Under the pieces are notes generated by a model. That model was given only the letters and a program-made list of their open reading frames with translations, was not told where the DNA came from and ran no database searches. From Neopestalotiopsis rosae (lineage: Eukaryota > Ascomycota > Sordariomycetes > Amphisphaeriales > Sporocadaceae): 64,000 nt of DNA. The translations under genes and the position numbers were made by a program. Position 1 is the stretch's first letter. The number at the start of each line of letters is the position of its first letter. This document shows, in pieces, positions 34,801 through 46,583 of the stretch. The stretch is from positions 1,922,001-1,986,000 of the forward strand of contig JALGAS010000003.1 in the NCBI GenBank assembly GCA_023078685.1, in the 5' to 3' direction.

Positions 34801-36798
34801 GTTGAGGAATGGGCGGAGGGTACGTGCCACAACATTGAGAAGTCATTGTGCATATTTATATGTACATATGTATGTGTGTGTGTGTGTCCCTGGAATGTCA
34901 GCTTGAGCGACACTCTCCAACTCCAAGAGTCACTGTGCATTACGTCTCCTGTTTACCCACAGCCTATATAGGTACATATGGTTGTCTGTATATATCTGAG
35001 GTGGCAGATCTGAGATGATTTGTCCCCTTCCTTTATTCTCTCCGCAACATGCATACACTTATTCTATCAACATGTCGTGGCTGGGATTCTCAAAGAACAC
35101 GCCCATTACGACCAACGTCATCATGTCACAACATTTACGAAAATGGCATCGAAACACCATGTGCGAATCACGTGCAAGGTCGTCTTGAATTCAAACTCGA
35201 TTCTCGACGTCAGTGAATGCTCCATCGTTCCTTCATGCACGAATCACATTTTCATATAAGTTCCTTGCTTGCGATGAGGAAGTACACATGGAGGTAGACT
35301 TACTAACAAGTCGGGAATAGTGGGTTTCCTTCATGAGTCTCGAGATTGTTGTCTCCATCCTGAAGTTCGGGTGGTAGTGCAACCAACGGGAGCTCATGAG
35401 TGCACATAAGTCATCAGTCATGGAGCTTTCGCTATTCGCATCCCACTAATGGCGAATAAATTATCGCATTAGTTGTAGTAAGACATGGCGCATTTTTCTC
35501 ATGATTTCTTTTGAGAGCCCAGGAGGCTCGGCGAGCCCTTTCAGACACCACATGCAGACACATAATATAGGAGATCGCAACCTGGCAGATAGGATCCAAC
35601 TTATTGTTCAGTGTCAGTCTAGAGAGTATTGACACTTGTGACTATTCATACAGACACTGTCTCCTGCCATCGCTCAGCTAATACCTCACCCGGACATATG
35701 CGAGATGTAGTTGGCTTGTTTACTTATTTCGGCTATCCATCGGCTTCGGTATTTCCAGCCCCATCTTACAGTACTTCATACTCTGACTATACGAAAGGAC
35801 TTGTGCTATGACCAATCGCAGTCGGTCTTAAACTTCGTAAGTCAAAGCCACAATTCAGTTCTGTACGCGAAAAAGGTGGTCTTTTTTGTTCTATTCATAG
35901 TTGTTATGTCTTGGCTGCAGGCGTTCATAATTGTGCTTGTTGACGGCCATAAGCAGACACTGCATGACAACTGTTGAGCACTCAGCTCTGATTCGCAGCT
36001 TGGCGACGAGCGACGTCACAACATAATCTGGACGGAACGGTTTTGTTTTCTGATTGCTTTGGTTTCTTTCCCAAAATCTGTACCTGGCCATGGCTCGACG
36101 GCGCACTCTGCTCTTCGGAGCTTGTGGCGCCCAAGCCGTCCAAAACCATCAATCAAAGAACTTGTGAGTAAAAATACGCCATGAGTGCACATTGATCTGC
36201 GCTGGAGGATTGCAGAAGAGCTTGTCCATGAGTCTATACAATATTACATAAGCAGGATAGGGTCATGATTGGGTAGAACTTTTGGTTATGAGACTGAGAA
36301 GCAGACGACCATCGTACATAGTCGCTATTAAGCATGGGCCATTATGCACATAAGACTTCAGACGTATGTGAGAACCTCACATAGAGCACATATGAGGAAA
36401 TGAGTTATTGGAATAAGAGTGAGATTGTATTGTTATTCATCTGCAACTCTTAAACAACTTGGATTGTAAATCTTCCTAAAATATGGAAATGATTTGTCGC
36501 TAGTGTTCTCTCTTTCCACGTGGAGAAACTGTGTTATCCATTGTTGAATTCCACCTCCTAATCAGAGGTTAAGCAAACGAACCGACTGTCTTCCAAGGCT
36601 TTTCCTGCCTTGCCGAGACGGTTTTGTTGAATACCGTACGCCATGCTTTGCCTTTATATGGTCCGATGAGGGAATCATTAAAATTCTAAACCCAAAAAAA
36701 CGCCTTTCTATGCTGAAGAAGTTGATTCTTCCGCGAGTGATATTCAGTCCCCCCACGGAACGGCAGACATTATGCTACAACTACCGGGTCAAGTCCAT
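31824..36798. other. Long intergenic region
   Basis: About 5 kb with no supported gene between the rightward Myb-like gene and the leftward SAM synthetase gene, whose stops face each other. It is AT-richer than the genes and carries a 15-bp tandem repeat at 32946-32990 and a TG run near 34868-34888. Open frames of up to 154 codons were judged spurious. Confidence 0.55.
32946..32990. repeat. Tandem repeat, about 15-bp unit
   Basis: Three imperfect copies of AGCTCTCTCTRGGAT lie end to end in pyrimidine-rich sequence. Confidence 0.75.
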
Positions 36799-38304
36799 TT
36801 AGAACTTGAGCTCCTTGGGCTGCTCCCAGGTGAAGCTCTGGTTGGTACCGAAGTGACCGAACTTGGCAGTCTGGTAGTAGATGGGCTTGGCAAGGTCGAG
36901 CTGCTTGACAATGACACCGGGTCTCATGTCGAAGTTGGCACGGACAATGTCAACGAGCTCCTGAGCACTCTTCTCAGAGGTGCCGTAGCTGTCGACGTAG
37001 ACGGAGCAGGGCTCGGCGATACCGATAGCGTAGGACAGCTGGACAAGAGCACGGCGGCAGAGCTTGGCATTGACGAGGGACTTGGCGATCCAGCGGGCGA
37101 GGTAGGCAGCGGAACGATCGACCTTGGAGAAGTCCTTTCCGGAGAAAGCACCACCACCGTGGGCACCCCAACCACCGTAGGTGTCGACAATGATCTTACG
37201 GCCAGTCAGACCGGCGTCACCCTGGGGACCACCAATGATGAAGAGACCAGAGGGTTGGATCTAGGGGGTTTGTTAGCACGGTCTCGATACTCAGCTAGTG
37301 TATAAACTGTAAAACTTACGTGGTAGACGGTCTTGTCGTCGAGGTACTGAGCGGGGATGACCTTCTTGCAGATCTTCTCGGTGATCTCCTTGCGCAGCTG
37401 CTCAGTGGTGATGTCCTCGCTGTGCTGGGCAGAGACGACAATGGTGTGGACACGCAGGGGGACAACGGCACCGCCGTCGTGCTTGTACTCCATGGTGACC
37501 TGGGTCTTGGTGTCAGGGCGCAACCAGGGGAGGGAGCCGTCGCGGCGAGCGTCGGACATGGCCTTGTTCAGCTTGTGGGCCAACAAGTGGCTGAGAGGGT
37601 GCATCTCGGGGGTCTCGTCGGTGGCATATCCGAACATGAGACCCTGGTCACCAGCACCGAGAGCCTCGAGGGCCTGGTCGTAGTGAAGACCCTGAGCAAT
37701 ATCGGGGGACTGCTGCTCAATGGCGACGAGCAGGTTGCAGGTCTTGTAGTCGAAGCCCTTGTCGGAGGAGTCGTAGCCGATATCCTTGATAGCGGCACGG
37801 ACGACCTTCTGGTAGTCGAGGTTGGCCTTGGTGGTGATCTCACCGAAAACCATGATCATACCGGTCTTGGTAGCGGTCTCGCAAGCAACCTTGGAGAGGG
37901 GGTCCTCTGCCAGACAGGCGTCGAGGATGGAGTCTGACACCTGATCGGCGATCTTGTCGGGGTGACCCTCACCGACGGACTCGGACTGTACCCGATTGTT
38001 AGCATCGTAGTTCCTACGCTTGTTCTGTTTGCGCCTGGAGGAGAGGCCGCAAAGTTGCGCTTTTCGGAGCCGACCTGTTGTTCATCCCAGCAAGCGAGAG
38101 ATTGTCACGGCCGCGAAATCTGCTGGGCAGCGGCGGCCGAAACTGCCTCAGATCGCGGAATGCGCAACGGAGCGGCCCGAGACGGGATTCGAAGAAAGAT
38201 CGAGGGAATCGAAGCAACCAGGAAAGACTCACGGTGAAGAGGAAAGCACCCTCGTTGTGGATGGCGAAGGCATCGCCGTTGGAGGTACCGTTGGTGGCAG
38301 GCAT
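36799..38304 (-). CDS. S-adenosylmethionine synthetase
   Basis: Three exons, 38304-38233, 37985-37320 and 37260-36799, encode 399 residues. The enzyme makes S-adenosylmethionine from ATP and methionine in the cytosol and supplies all methylation reactions and polyamine synthesis. The first intron interrupts the N-terminal [11 protein letters not shown] motif just before Ser25. Signature 1, [12 protein letters not shown], and signature 2, GGGAFSGKD, are both intact. Length matches eukaryotic enzymes (about 385-400). Intron 1 is long (247 nt); intron 2 is 59 nt. Codon choice is strongly biased to C-ending codons, as in highly expressed fungal genes, which also creates long meaningless open frames on the opposite strand. 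The start is the only ATG that fits the short first exon, [14 protein letters not shown]. The gene is the usual fungal sam/eth-1 type. Confidence 0.96.
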
Positions 38305-40184
38305 CTTGAATTATCTTTTTGATTTTCTTTTTTAGCGTGTAAGCAGCAATAGGACAATGGCTTCTATTGTCTAACGGCAGACGACGCGACAGGAAGAGGA
38401 AAAGAGAATAAAAAGACACAACGGAAAATGAAGAAGAGGGCTGGGGAGAAATGGGGAAGAGACGATGGTCGGCGAATTTATGGGAAGAGATCTGAGAACA
38501 GAGAGTCGGGGAGAAACTGGATCCTTTCCTTTGGGAAGGGTCCTTTTTCCAATTGATGAGGGACACACACACACACACACAAATTGGCCAACCGACACAA
38601 GCCAGGCACAAGGAGAAAGCCACTCGCTCGCCGCGCTGGATGCCGAGTGTCGGATTCGAAGTGAAGGAGGGGCAGCATTTGAGTGAAGTATTTTGACAGG
38701 TCCGAGTACTTTTTTGTTGGGCCAATTTTAAAAGTTTAACGGCGACTCAAAAGTACCGGGATACCTGTCAGAGAGAAACAAATTCCCCTCCTTCAATGGT
38801 CTCTCCAACAGCGCAGCAAAAAGTTTTTATGGGCCGAATTGCGCCATATTGCCAATACCATAACAGAAATGCTCATAGTCCTCATTGCCGACTGGTCTGA
38901 TTTTTTCACCGCTCCCCACATGCGCACCTCGAGACCCACGCAAACCACGAACTAGAAAGAAATCCCACCTTGGCTATCAAATCTGGCACCGGCCGCTCCC
39001 ACTGACGCCAGAATCGACATCAAGCCTCCCGCGGGGCAATAAACTAAGCAGCCCATGGCAAGATAGCAGTTGGTAGATCAAGGCCTATTTTGCTTGCTTG
39101 CTTGCTAACTAGGTACGAACCAGGGAACCAACCTGCTTGGGCTGGCCATTCGGATGATTTCTCAACAACAACGTGCTCCGAACTGAACTCTGAAGGATCG
39201 ATACACACATGCCTACCCCTCTGGACACCTTGCTACTACATAATACTTGAACTGGCCAAGTATGATGACACTGACACCTTGTTACTGCCGTTAAAAGCCA
39301 TTCCAAGCCATCAACCCTCACCCCTTTCAGCAGTCTGACTGCATGTAGGGAGCTTACACCTTTTGTCTCGGTCGGCGCCCGATAGACCGGCCGCCCTTTA
39401 CACAGTCAAGCAGTCTATGCAATGAATGCATGCACGGGGGTGAGTGATGGTCTAACTCGAGACAGACATGCGGTACATGATCTGCAGAGAAGAACATGGC
39501 CACCTGGAGAAGAGGCCCATGGCAGTTCGATTCGCCGCCCGAAGGGAGGAGAAGGGTATCCAAAGTAACTCCGGGTTGTGAAAAAAGTGGAAGAAAATCT
39601 TCTTTTACCCCTCGCGCAGGGCCATGGTAATAATATTCAAGTCTTCAGATGTGCTGCATGCTCGTCATGTATCCTTTCAATTGTTGGCTGCTTGCCCATT
39701 TGTCCCCTATTCCGACCAAGATGCAGGTTCCAGGAAAATAATGGCTTGCGCGCGATCGATTCAATTGCAGTTGCTCTAGATCTGAAATTGTCTAGCACTA
39801 TATTGATTGGGACGAGACACAAGCAATTCAATTTCAAAAGTCATCTCTCGACACTGGACGAAAAAAAAACTAAAATAAAATAAAATCACTGGTTCCTTGC
39901 TCTACCCCACGTGCGTCTGCTGGCAACCGCACCGTCAGCCAATCCCTGCATTCCTGCCCCTCCAGACCCCTCCATCGGTTTTTTTTTCTGCCAATCGACC
40001 GGACGAGGCGGAGATCTTATCATATCTTGAACTCTGCAAGGCTGAACTTGCCAAAAGCTCGTGATCCAACTACATGCGCAGGTCATTCAAATCTTTTCAT
40101 AGTGAAAGAAACAGCCTGAAAGAGACGATCAACCGGGCTTAGTGAGTACGCCGCGCCTGCGACTATCAAAGCTCGAGCTTCAAG
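38305..40184. other. Divergent intergenic region
   Basis: About 1.9 kb separates the starts of the SAM synthetase (leftward) and GPN3 (rightward) genes and must carry both promoters. It has a CA run at 38565-38580 and a TTGC tetranucleotide run near 39090-39106. No gene is supported inside it. Confidence 0.6.
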
Positions 40185-41233
40185 ATGAGCAAGTTTGGCG
40201 TCATGGTTATGGGCCCCGCTGGGGCGGGCAAGGTGAGTCGGCGCCCGAATAATATCATTGTACAACTGCGGCTGGATACGCCCGGCACAGCGAATCCAGT
40301 TTGCTTGCCTTTTCGCTTTGTTTGAACGTTGCTTCGAAGTTGAAGTTTTATATTAATAAGATCAAACGATAGTCTACCTTTTGCGCTTCGCTCATCACTC
40401 ACTTGAACCTCAACCGCCGATCATGCTTCTACGTCAATCTCGATCCGGCCGCCGAATCCTTTGAACACCAGCCCGACCTGGACATTAAAGATCTCATCTC
40501 GCTCGAAGATGTTATGGAAGAAATGGGCCTAGGGCCCAACGGCGGGCTCATCTACTGCTTCGAGTTCCTGATGGAGAACCTCGACTTCTTGACCGAGGGC
40601 CTCGACTCTCTGACGGAGGAGTACCTCATCATCTTTGACATGCCGGGCCAGATTGAGCTGTACACGCACGTGCCGATCCTGCCCGCCCTGGCCCGCTTCC
40701 TCACCAAGACGGGCAACCTCGACATCCGCCTCTGCGCCGCCTACCTGCTCGAGGCGACCTTTGTCGTCGACCGCGCAAAGTTCTTCTCGGGCACCCTGAG
40801 CGCCATGTCGGCCATGATCATGCTCGAGGTCCCGCACATCAACATCCTCTCCAAGATGGACCTCGTGAAGGACCAGGTGCGCAAAAAGGACCTGAAGCGC
40901 TTCGTCACTCCCGACCCCCTCCTCCTGGACGACGACCCCGCCGAGGTGGCCCGGCGCAAGGCCGAGGGCGGCAGCGCCGACGACGACGCCATGGCCGACC
41001 CGCAGGATCGGGATGCCGTCATGAAGGGTGCCAGCTTCCGCAGGTTGAACCGTGCCGTGGCCGGCCTCATTGAGAACTTCAGCATGGTCAGCTACCTCAA
41101 GCTCAACGTGCAAGATGAGGATAGCGTCGGTGCGATCCTCAGCTACATTGATGACTGTATCCAGTTCCACGAAGCCCAAGAACCCAAGGAACTCAAGGAT
41201 GAGGAGTACGAGGACCAGGAATTAGACTTCTAG
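40185..41233 (+). CDS. GPN3: GPN-loop GTPase 3
   Basis: Two exons, 40185-40232 and 40373-41233, encode 302 residues. The N-terminus MSKFGVMVMGPAGAGK runs into ST across the intron, so the intron cuts the P-loop (residues 10-18). Next come VNLDPAAE, the family-defining Gly70-Pro71-Asn72 in LGPNGGLI, the switch segment DMPGQIELYTHVPIL and the base-recognition-type LSKMDL. The C-terminus is acidic (KDEEYEDQELDF). GPN proteins form homo- or heterodimers and are needed for assembly and nuclear import of RNA polymerase II, and probably III. GPN3 pairs with GPN1. Human GPN3 is about 284 residues; the extra length here is an acidic insert near residues 195-215. The neighbouring gene on the right converges, 252 bp away. 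This identification is firm. Confidence 0.95.
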
Positions 41234-41485
41234 ACCCTGTAAAGTCCCATCAGCGGCGTGGCGTGTTTGTGAAAAATGGTGGTTGTTTACATTAGCTAGA
41301 AACCACCGCCTGGAGAGAAGTTGCATAGCGAAGGCGTTCATTGATTTCATCTCACATGATACCAATAATTAAGAAAAATTGAATCAACCAGTATATTTCA
41401 ATTGCGTATCTCATGTCTCGTTAAAAAAAAGTATAACTCCCGAATCAGTTAATCACACTGGCGGCAACCGCGTGGGTATCCCTTT
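41234..41485. other. Short convergent 3' region
   Basis: A 252-bp gap between the stops of GPN3 and the APQ12-like gene. The transcripts probably overlap at their 3' ends. Confidence 0.6.
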
Positions 41486-42128
41486 TTATTTTCCACCTCT
41501 CCTGCCAGCACCAACCTTCCTCCCGCTGTTCTTGGTCTGCGCATCATATTTGTTGTATTCAGCCAGCCAGATATCCTTGACCAGGGCCGCGTAGCCGGCG
41601 GCCTTGCTCACAAAGACGACGGCGTCGCGGATGACGGCCTCGGGCCCCCTCTGCCAGGCCATGGCGAGGACGGCGGCGACCAGGCTCCACAGCAGCAGGC
41701 GGCCCATGAGGCGGGTCCAGAACATCATGACGCGGTGCACCCACAGCAGGGTCTGCAGGGCGGCGAAGAAGATGGCGACGAGCGAGAGGACAAAGACAAA
41801 GTCCGGGCTGTCGGACAGCATGGTGCCGACGCGCACCAGGACCGGCTGCAGGATCGGGTACAGCGCCGCGACGGTGCCGTTGAGGAGCGTGTGCAGCGAG
41901 CGCAGCACCGTCTGGAGAGGCGCCCCGCGTGCTAGGACGTGGTCGGCGATAAACTGGAGTGTCTGTTCGGGGAGGACGCCTATTTTGACGATGAGAGAAA
42001 GATGTTAGCTTTTACATTCTTGTGCAGGTTCTCTCTCTTTGGTAACGTGTCTGGCCGTCAGGTTATCAGGTAAGGTAGGGAAACTAACCATCGAGGGCGT
42101 CCAATATCCATTGGTTTTCTTCTGCCAT
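41486..42128 (-). CDS. APQ12-like membrane protein
   Basis: Two exons, 42128-42089 and 41979-41486, encode 177 residues. The donor is GTTAGT and the acceptor AATAG, and the frame is kept. The protein starts MAEENQWILDALDG. It has two close hydrophobic segments in the middle, FVFVLSLVAIFFAALQTLLW and RLLLWSLVAAVLAMAW, separated by HRVMMFWTRLM, and a basic C-terminus (KNSGRKVGAGRRGGK). Size, helix spacing and the short basic linker match the fungal APQ12 family of ER/nuclear-envelope proteins that support nuclear-pore assembly and lipid balance. I recognise the pattern rather than a strict motif, so another small ER membrane protein remains possible. Confidence 0.65.
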
Positions 42129-43390
42129 GTTTGCTCCCTCTAAGCTTTACCGCCCGCGGAGTAATGTCCTCTCAGCAGGTATCGGTAATAATGGAAATGG
42201 GCACGGGTCGGTATCGCGTCTTGTGGTTGCCAGATCACGCGAGTCCAGGACAGGAGCAGCTCGCGACGTAGTAATTAGAGTAGATAAGACTAGCAACCTG
42301 CTCCGAAAGCTGGTATGTAGAAAGCTGGACTTGACGCGTTGGACGTCTTTCGAGCAAGTTCAAGATCAGATGACGAAATTTGCAGAAAAGAAGCCTTCTT
42401 GTTCCGTGCTTCTTTTCGTTTTTTGAACAGCGGATGGAGTGAAAAAGTCGAGGCCTTGACCAGGGTTGTGTTATTTCCAAGGGTTCTCTGGGGTTGATCT
42501 GCAGGGTATGGATGGATTCGAATGTGATGCGTATCGTGTTCGTTGGCAGGGAAAAGCTGCGATCCGCTTGGCCTGCCCCTAGAGCTGGGTAAATTGGTAG
42601 GCTGCTGTGAGCAGCGGTGACATGTGCTTAGGCGGTCCGGTGGGGGTAATGGAACTAAAAATGCGTGCTGGACTTTTGGGCCTTTCTGCTTGCTTGATGG
42701 ACCTAACCTGGGAAACTTGACCGACTCCTCTCTGGAGATATACTTGGAGCAAGCCGCCGACCGCCTATCCGTCAGATGGCTTGACATTGGTATGTTCTAT
42801 CGTCAACCTCCAGCATTCTTCTTGTTCAAGGGAACCGTCCCTTCTTAGCATCCTTGAATGCCGCTTTGTACTGATGCAGCCTTCTTTGATCCCTCCAAGT
42901 CGTCCTACCACACCCCTACAAGCAGAAAGGCTATGAAAGGCCAAGCCGCACCTTTTCCTTGTGACATTGTCGTACCGCTTCGGCTTGAACGCTTGAAGGC
43001 TGGAAGGACGGCATTCATCTCTCCAACCAGCGACCAAGATTCGGTCTTTTACAGGTCGAGCTCCCGCACTTCAAGATAACTTTCCAGCCACAAGATACTG
43101 GAGAAATTCGCATGTTATCTTATTTAACCCACTTCAGCTTACACCTCTTTGTGTGGCCATCCAACTTGTTTCAAGCTAGAACCTCATGCATCGACTTCTG
43201 AACTCTCGCTCGAGCCTAGGAGCTATGAAGATCGGGTGAAACTCCAACATAACCAGTTCTGACATGTTAACACCCCAAGTCCTCTTCCAAGCTTGGAACG
43301 TAAAAATGAGATTTAAAGATCTGATCCCAACATTGTATATCCTCTTCCTCTACTACGACACAAACTCGAAATGACATAACAACTTAAACA
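42129..43390. other. Divergent intergenic region
   Basis: Between the starts of the leftward APQ12-like gene and the rightward SET gene. No coding gene is supported; it is presumably two promoters. Confidence 0.6.
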
Positions 43391-44654
43391 ATGAATCTTT
43401 TGCAACTTTTCGTTTCTTCCTATCTAATATGTTTAGTCCGGTCCGCTGCAGATGCGGGCATCTGCCCTTGGACACCACTGCATATACAACCTTTCCAGCA
43501 TTTCACAGAGAGTGATGCTTTTCAATTGAACCTAGGAGTCCTCTGTAAATCAACCACGCGAGAAAACCAAAACCCTATTCAGTGGAAATGGCAAGATTCG
43601 CATGGCTGTATCGGAAGATTCTGCGTTTGGTCAAGCGAAACGCCATACGGGGCTGGCTTGTCCGTCGTCACCACGAACGCAAATATTAGGCTTGTGCAAA
43701 ATATGACATGGACAGACAGCACCTTCACATCTCCAGCTTTCCGTACTGTACAGATCGCAAACAAAGGAGTTGGTATGATTGCGACTAAGCCTATTCGACG
43801 AGGAGAACGAATACTCGCGGCTAAGCCAGCAGTCTTGGTACACAGAAGTCTCATAGACGAGCTCGCCAATGCTAGCCAACAGGAAATGTTGGATATTGCA
43901 ATGGCTCACTTGTCGGAGGAGAAGAGGGAAAAGTTTCTGGCCCAAGCCGGCGACTTAGGTGGTCACAGAATACAAGACATCATGTTCACCAATTCCTTTC
44001 AGATCAATCTGGGAGGCCATGATGGTCAGCATTTTGGGAACTTTCCCGACGTTTCCCGCTTTAATCACGACTGCAGACCAAAGTAAGTTCGGTGTTTGTA
44101 CCGTCGTCTGGTTTGTGCTGACCAAGATACTCAGTGTTGCATTCTATATAGACGGAAACCTCACTCATCATACCCATGCGATCCGGGATATTGAGCCGGG
44201 CGAGGAGCTTACAATATCTTATTTGGATTCCTTCAGAGCAAGAGATGTCCGCCAGCAACGAGCTCATGCATCCTGGGGCTTTGCATGCACCTGTTCACAG
44301 TGCAGTCTTTCGAAAGATGAAGCCGACGTGTCCGACGCGAGGTTATATTCAATCTACGAGGTGGAAAATTTACTTGCAGACCTCGGCAACGGCAAAGTCA
44401 CTGCAGATATGATTGAGCGACTCATAGACCTTTATAAGCAGGAAAGACTGCACTTCAAGATCGCAGATGCATATACGCTCGCAGCGCTAAACTACAACAT
44501 TCTCGGCATGGCTGAAATGGCTCAAAAATATGCGCAACTTTCCATAGATCAAGGCATTCTGGAACATGGCCCAGAGGCACCAGATATCGAGGCCATGCGG
44601 CTTCTGTTGGCGAATCCTCAAGGGCACTGGACATACAATCGAGGTATGCGATAA
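43391..44654 (+). CDS. SET-domain protein with N-terminal signal peptide
   Basis: Two exons, 43391-44082 and 44135-44654, encode 403 residues. Residues 1-22 (MNLLQLFVSSYLICLVRSAA) form a clear signal peptide. After a Cys-containing region of about 100 residues comes a SET domain: GVGMIATKPIRRGERILAAKP at its start, FNHDCRPN at 224-231 (completed exactly across the intron), and GEELTISYLD near its end. It is followed by a cysteine cluster, CTCSQC, and a helical tail. SET proteins normally methylate lysines using S-adenosylmethionine. The secretion signal is unusual for this fold but is seen in a set of filamentous fungal SET5-like proteins. Substrate and final location are unknown. Only one in-frame ATG precedes the hydrophobic stretch, supporting the start. 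Confidence 0.88.
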
Positions 44655-45167
44655 TGCACCTTGAGCCAATGAAAGGCAACATTATAATTGTCATGGTGTC
44701 TCCAGACGATCTGTTCAGTATCTAAGTGGTATATATAGACCAGTGGAGAAAGCACAACTCATACGTATTAGTGATTGGTGTCATGCACCAATTAGCATCA
44801 CTTACACAAGCATATTTCTCCCATCTCTCCATTAAATCAATTGTGACGCAGTCACTCAATATAGACTTTTTGCTGCCCCACGAGTACCAATGTTTATACT
44901 TGGATTTCCGGCCGCTTGCCTTATTGGAACCAATTTGCAATTTTAGACTTCAGCTCATCAATTGGTCATTGCATCAATACAATAATTAAGCATACACCAG
45001 CCCCACTACCAGGGGATGCCAGGGCGTTGCGTCTCCCGTGCGGCCAAGTAGGAGCTTTGGATGCATCATTCATTATCGTGCATATTGGCCGTATGTAGAG
45101 ACGGAAATGAGCAACGAGGAATGCGAATGATACTAGACGAGATCAAAACCAGCAAGAACTCAACCTC
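44655..45167. other. Intergenic region
   Basis: About 0.5 kb of AT-rich sequence holding the 3' flank of the SET gene and the promoter of the PLC-like gene. Confidence 0.6.
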
Positions 45168-46583
45168 ATGGGCTCTTGCTTTTCAAAAGGCCAGGCAAAC
45201 CCCCACCTAGAGATGACGGACCTCACCGTTCGAAATCTGACCGCCACCCCCCTGGAACTCAAGGTCGTAGAACAGTTCGGGGGAGAGCCTCGCAATGGCA
45301 ACTTCACGAGAAGAATAACAGGGATTTTCAACTCAACCAGCACTTCACCCAATGGTGAGGGTGATCCCAAGGAGCGACGGGATGTCTCGATACCAATTCC
45401 ATGTTTCGAAACTTGCAAGACGGATCAGGTCAAGGCGCCGGGCAAGGACGAGCTCCTGCGGCTGACCTTTGAGTCCAAAGGGCACCGGTATCAAGTCGAC
45501 ATACCGAGCCACTCGCGACGCAGCACGGTGCTCAAGAAGCTGGACGATGGACCCCTCGAGTTCACCGCCGTCTTCGTCGTCGCCGCCGGCTGCCTCGCCA
45601 TCTTCAGCTCGGCCAAGCTCGAGTCCTGGATGCACGAGCTGCGCGACGACTGGCCGCTGGCGGCGCTGTCCATCCCGGGCACGCACAACAGCCCGACCTG
45701 CCACGTCGCCCTGCCCTCGGTGCGCTGCCAGGCCGTCAACGTGCGGGAGCAGCTGGACAACGGCGTGCGCTTCTTCGACGTGCGCGTGCAGGCCAGCCCG
45801 AGCGACTCGGACCTGATCCTGGTCCACAGCGCGTTCCCCATCTCGCTGACGGGCAGCAAGTACTTCCACGACATGCTCGAGGACATTTACGCCTTCCTCG
45901 ACGCCAACCGCTCCGAGACGCTCATCATGAGCATCAAGCGCGAGGGCACGGGCCGGGGCACGGATCAGCAGCTCTCCAAGCACCTGCGGGAGCGGTACTG
46001 CGGCGACGGCGACAAGTGGTTCACGGAGCCGCGCATCCCGCGCCTGGGCGAGGCCCGGGGCAAGATCGTGCTGCTCCGGCGCTACGGCAACGACGCGTCG
46101 CTCGACGCCGAGCACGGCGGGCGCGGCTTCGGCCTCGACGCCAGCGACTGGCCCGACAACTGCGCCGACGAGATGACGGGCGGCCCCGCGGGCGTCGCCC
46201 GCGTCCAGGACTTTTACGAGATCACCCAGGGCACCAACATTGGCAAGAAGATTGACCTGGCGCGCGCCCACCTCGAGCGCGCCGGCGAGCCCACGTGTCC
46301 CCGGGACCAGCCCGAGTACACGCCCTTTTTTGTCAATTTCCTCTCGGCCAGCAACTTCTTCAATGCCAGCTGCTGGCCCGAGAAGATTGCGGCCAAGGTC
46401 AACCCTGCCATCATCGAGTACCTGTGCACGGCTCATGCAGAGCAGGGCAAGGGGCCGAACAACTTGGGCATCGGTGATGGCTGTACGGGAATTGTAGTCA
46501 CGGACTGGGTTGGCCAGGCTGGTGATTGGGATCTGATACGTTGCATTGTAGGTTGGAATGCCAGGTTGCAACTGAAGCAGTAG
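45168..46583 (+). CDS. PI-PLC X-domain phosphodiesterase, N-terminally lipidated
   Basis: A single intronless exon of 471 residues. The start MGSCFSK is a textbook N-myristoylation site (Gly2, with Ser6) with a nearby palmitoylatable Cys4, so the protein is probably held on the inner face of a membrane. After a variable N-terminal region, the phosphatidylinositol-specific phospholipase C X domain begins near residue 160. The catalytic pair is present: His173 in SIPGTHNS and His220 in LVHSAFP. NGVRFFDVRV, DIYAFLDANRSETLIMSIKRE and GKIVLLRRYG follow. It belongs to the single-domain, bacterial-like group that lacks Y, C2 and EF domains. It should cleave phosphoinositides or glycosyl-PI, but the exact substrate is unknown. 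The central part (45.55-46.35 kb) is markedly GC-rich, which also gives a 426-codon spurious antisense frame. Confidence 0.9.
   Translation: MGSCFSKGQANPHLEMTDLTVRNLTATPLELKVVEQFGGEPRNGNFTRRITGIFNSTSTSPNGEGDPKERRDVSIPIPCFETCKTDQVKAPGKDELLRLTFESKGHRYQVDIPSHSRRSTVLKKLDDGPLEFTAVFVVAAGCLAIFSSAKLESWMHELRDDWPLAALSIPGTHNSPTCHVALPSVRCQAVNVREQLDNGVRFFDVRVQASPSDSDLILVHSAFPISLTGSKYFHDMLEDIYAFLDANRSETLIMSIKREGTGRGTDQQLSKHLRERYCGDGDKWFTEPRIPRLGEARGKIVLLRRYGNDASLDAEHGGRGFGLDASDWPDNCADEMTGGPAGVARVQDFYEITQGTNIGKKIDLARAHLERAGEPTCPRDQPEYTPFFVNFLSASNFFNASCWPEKIAAKVNPAIIEYLCTAHAEQGKGPNNLGIGDGCTGIVVTDWVGQAGDWDLIRCIVGWNARLQLKQ

Noticed and set aside
37320..37937. 205-codon plus-strand frame
   Set aside because: Antisense of the SAM synthetase gene; Val/Leu/Gly-rich product of strong codon bias.
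39505..39545. GTTCGATTC resembling a tRNA B box
   Set aside because: No flanking T-stem pairing, A box or acceptor stem could be formed around it.
40529..41179. 216-codon minus-strand frame
   Set aside because: Antisense of GPN3.
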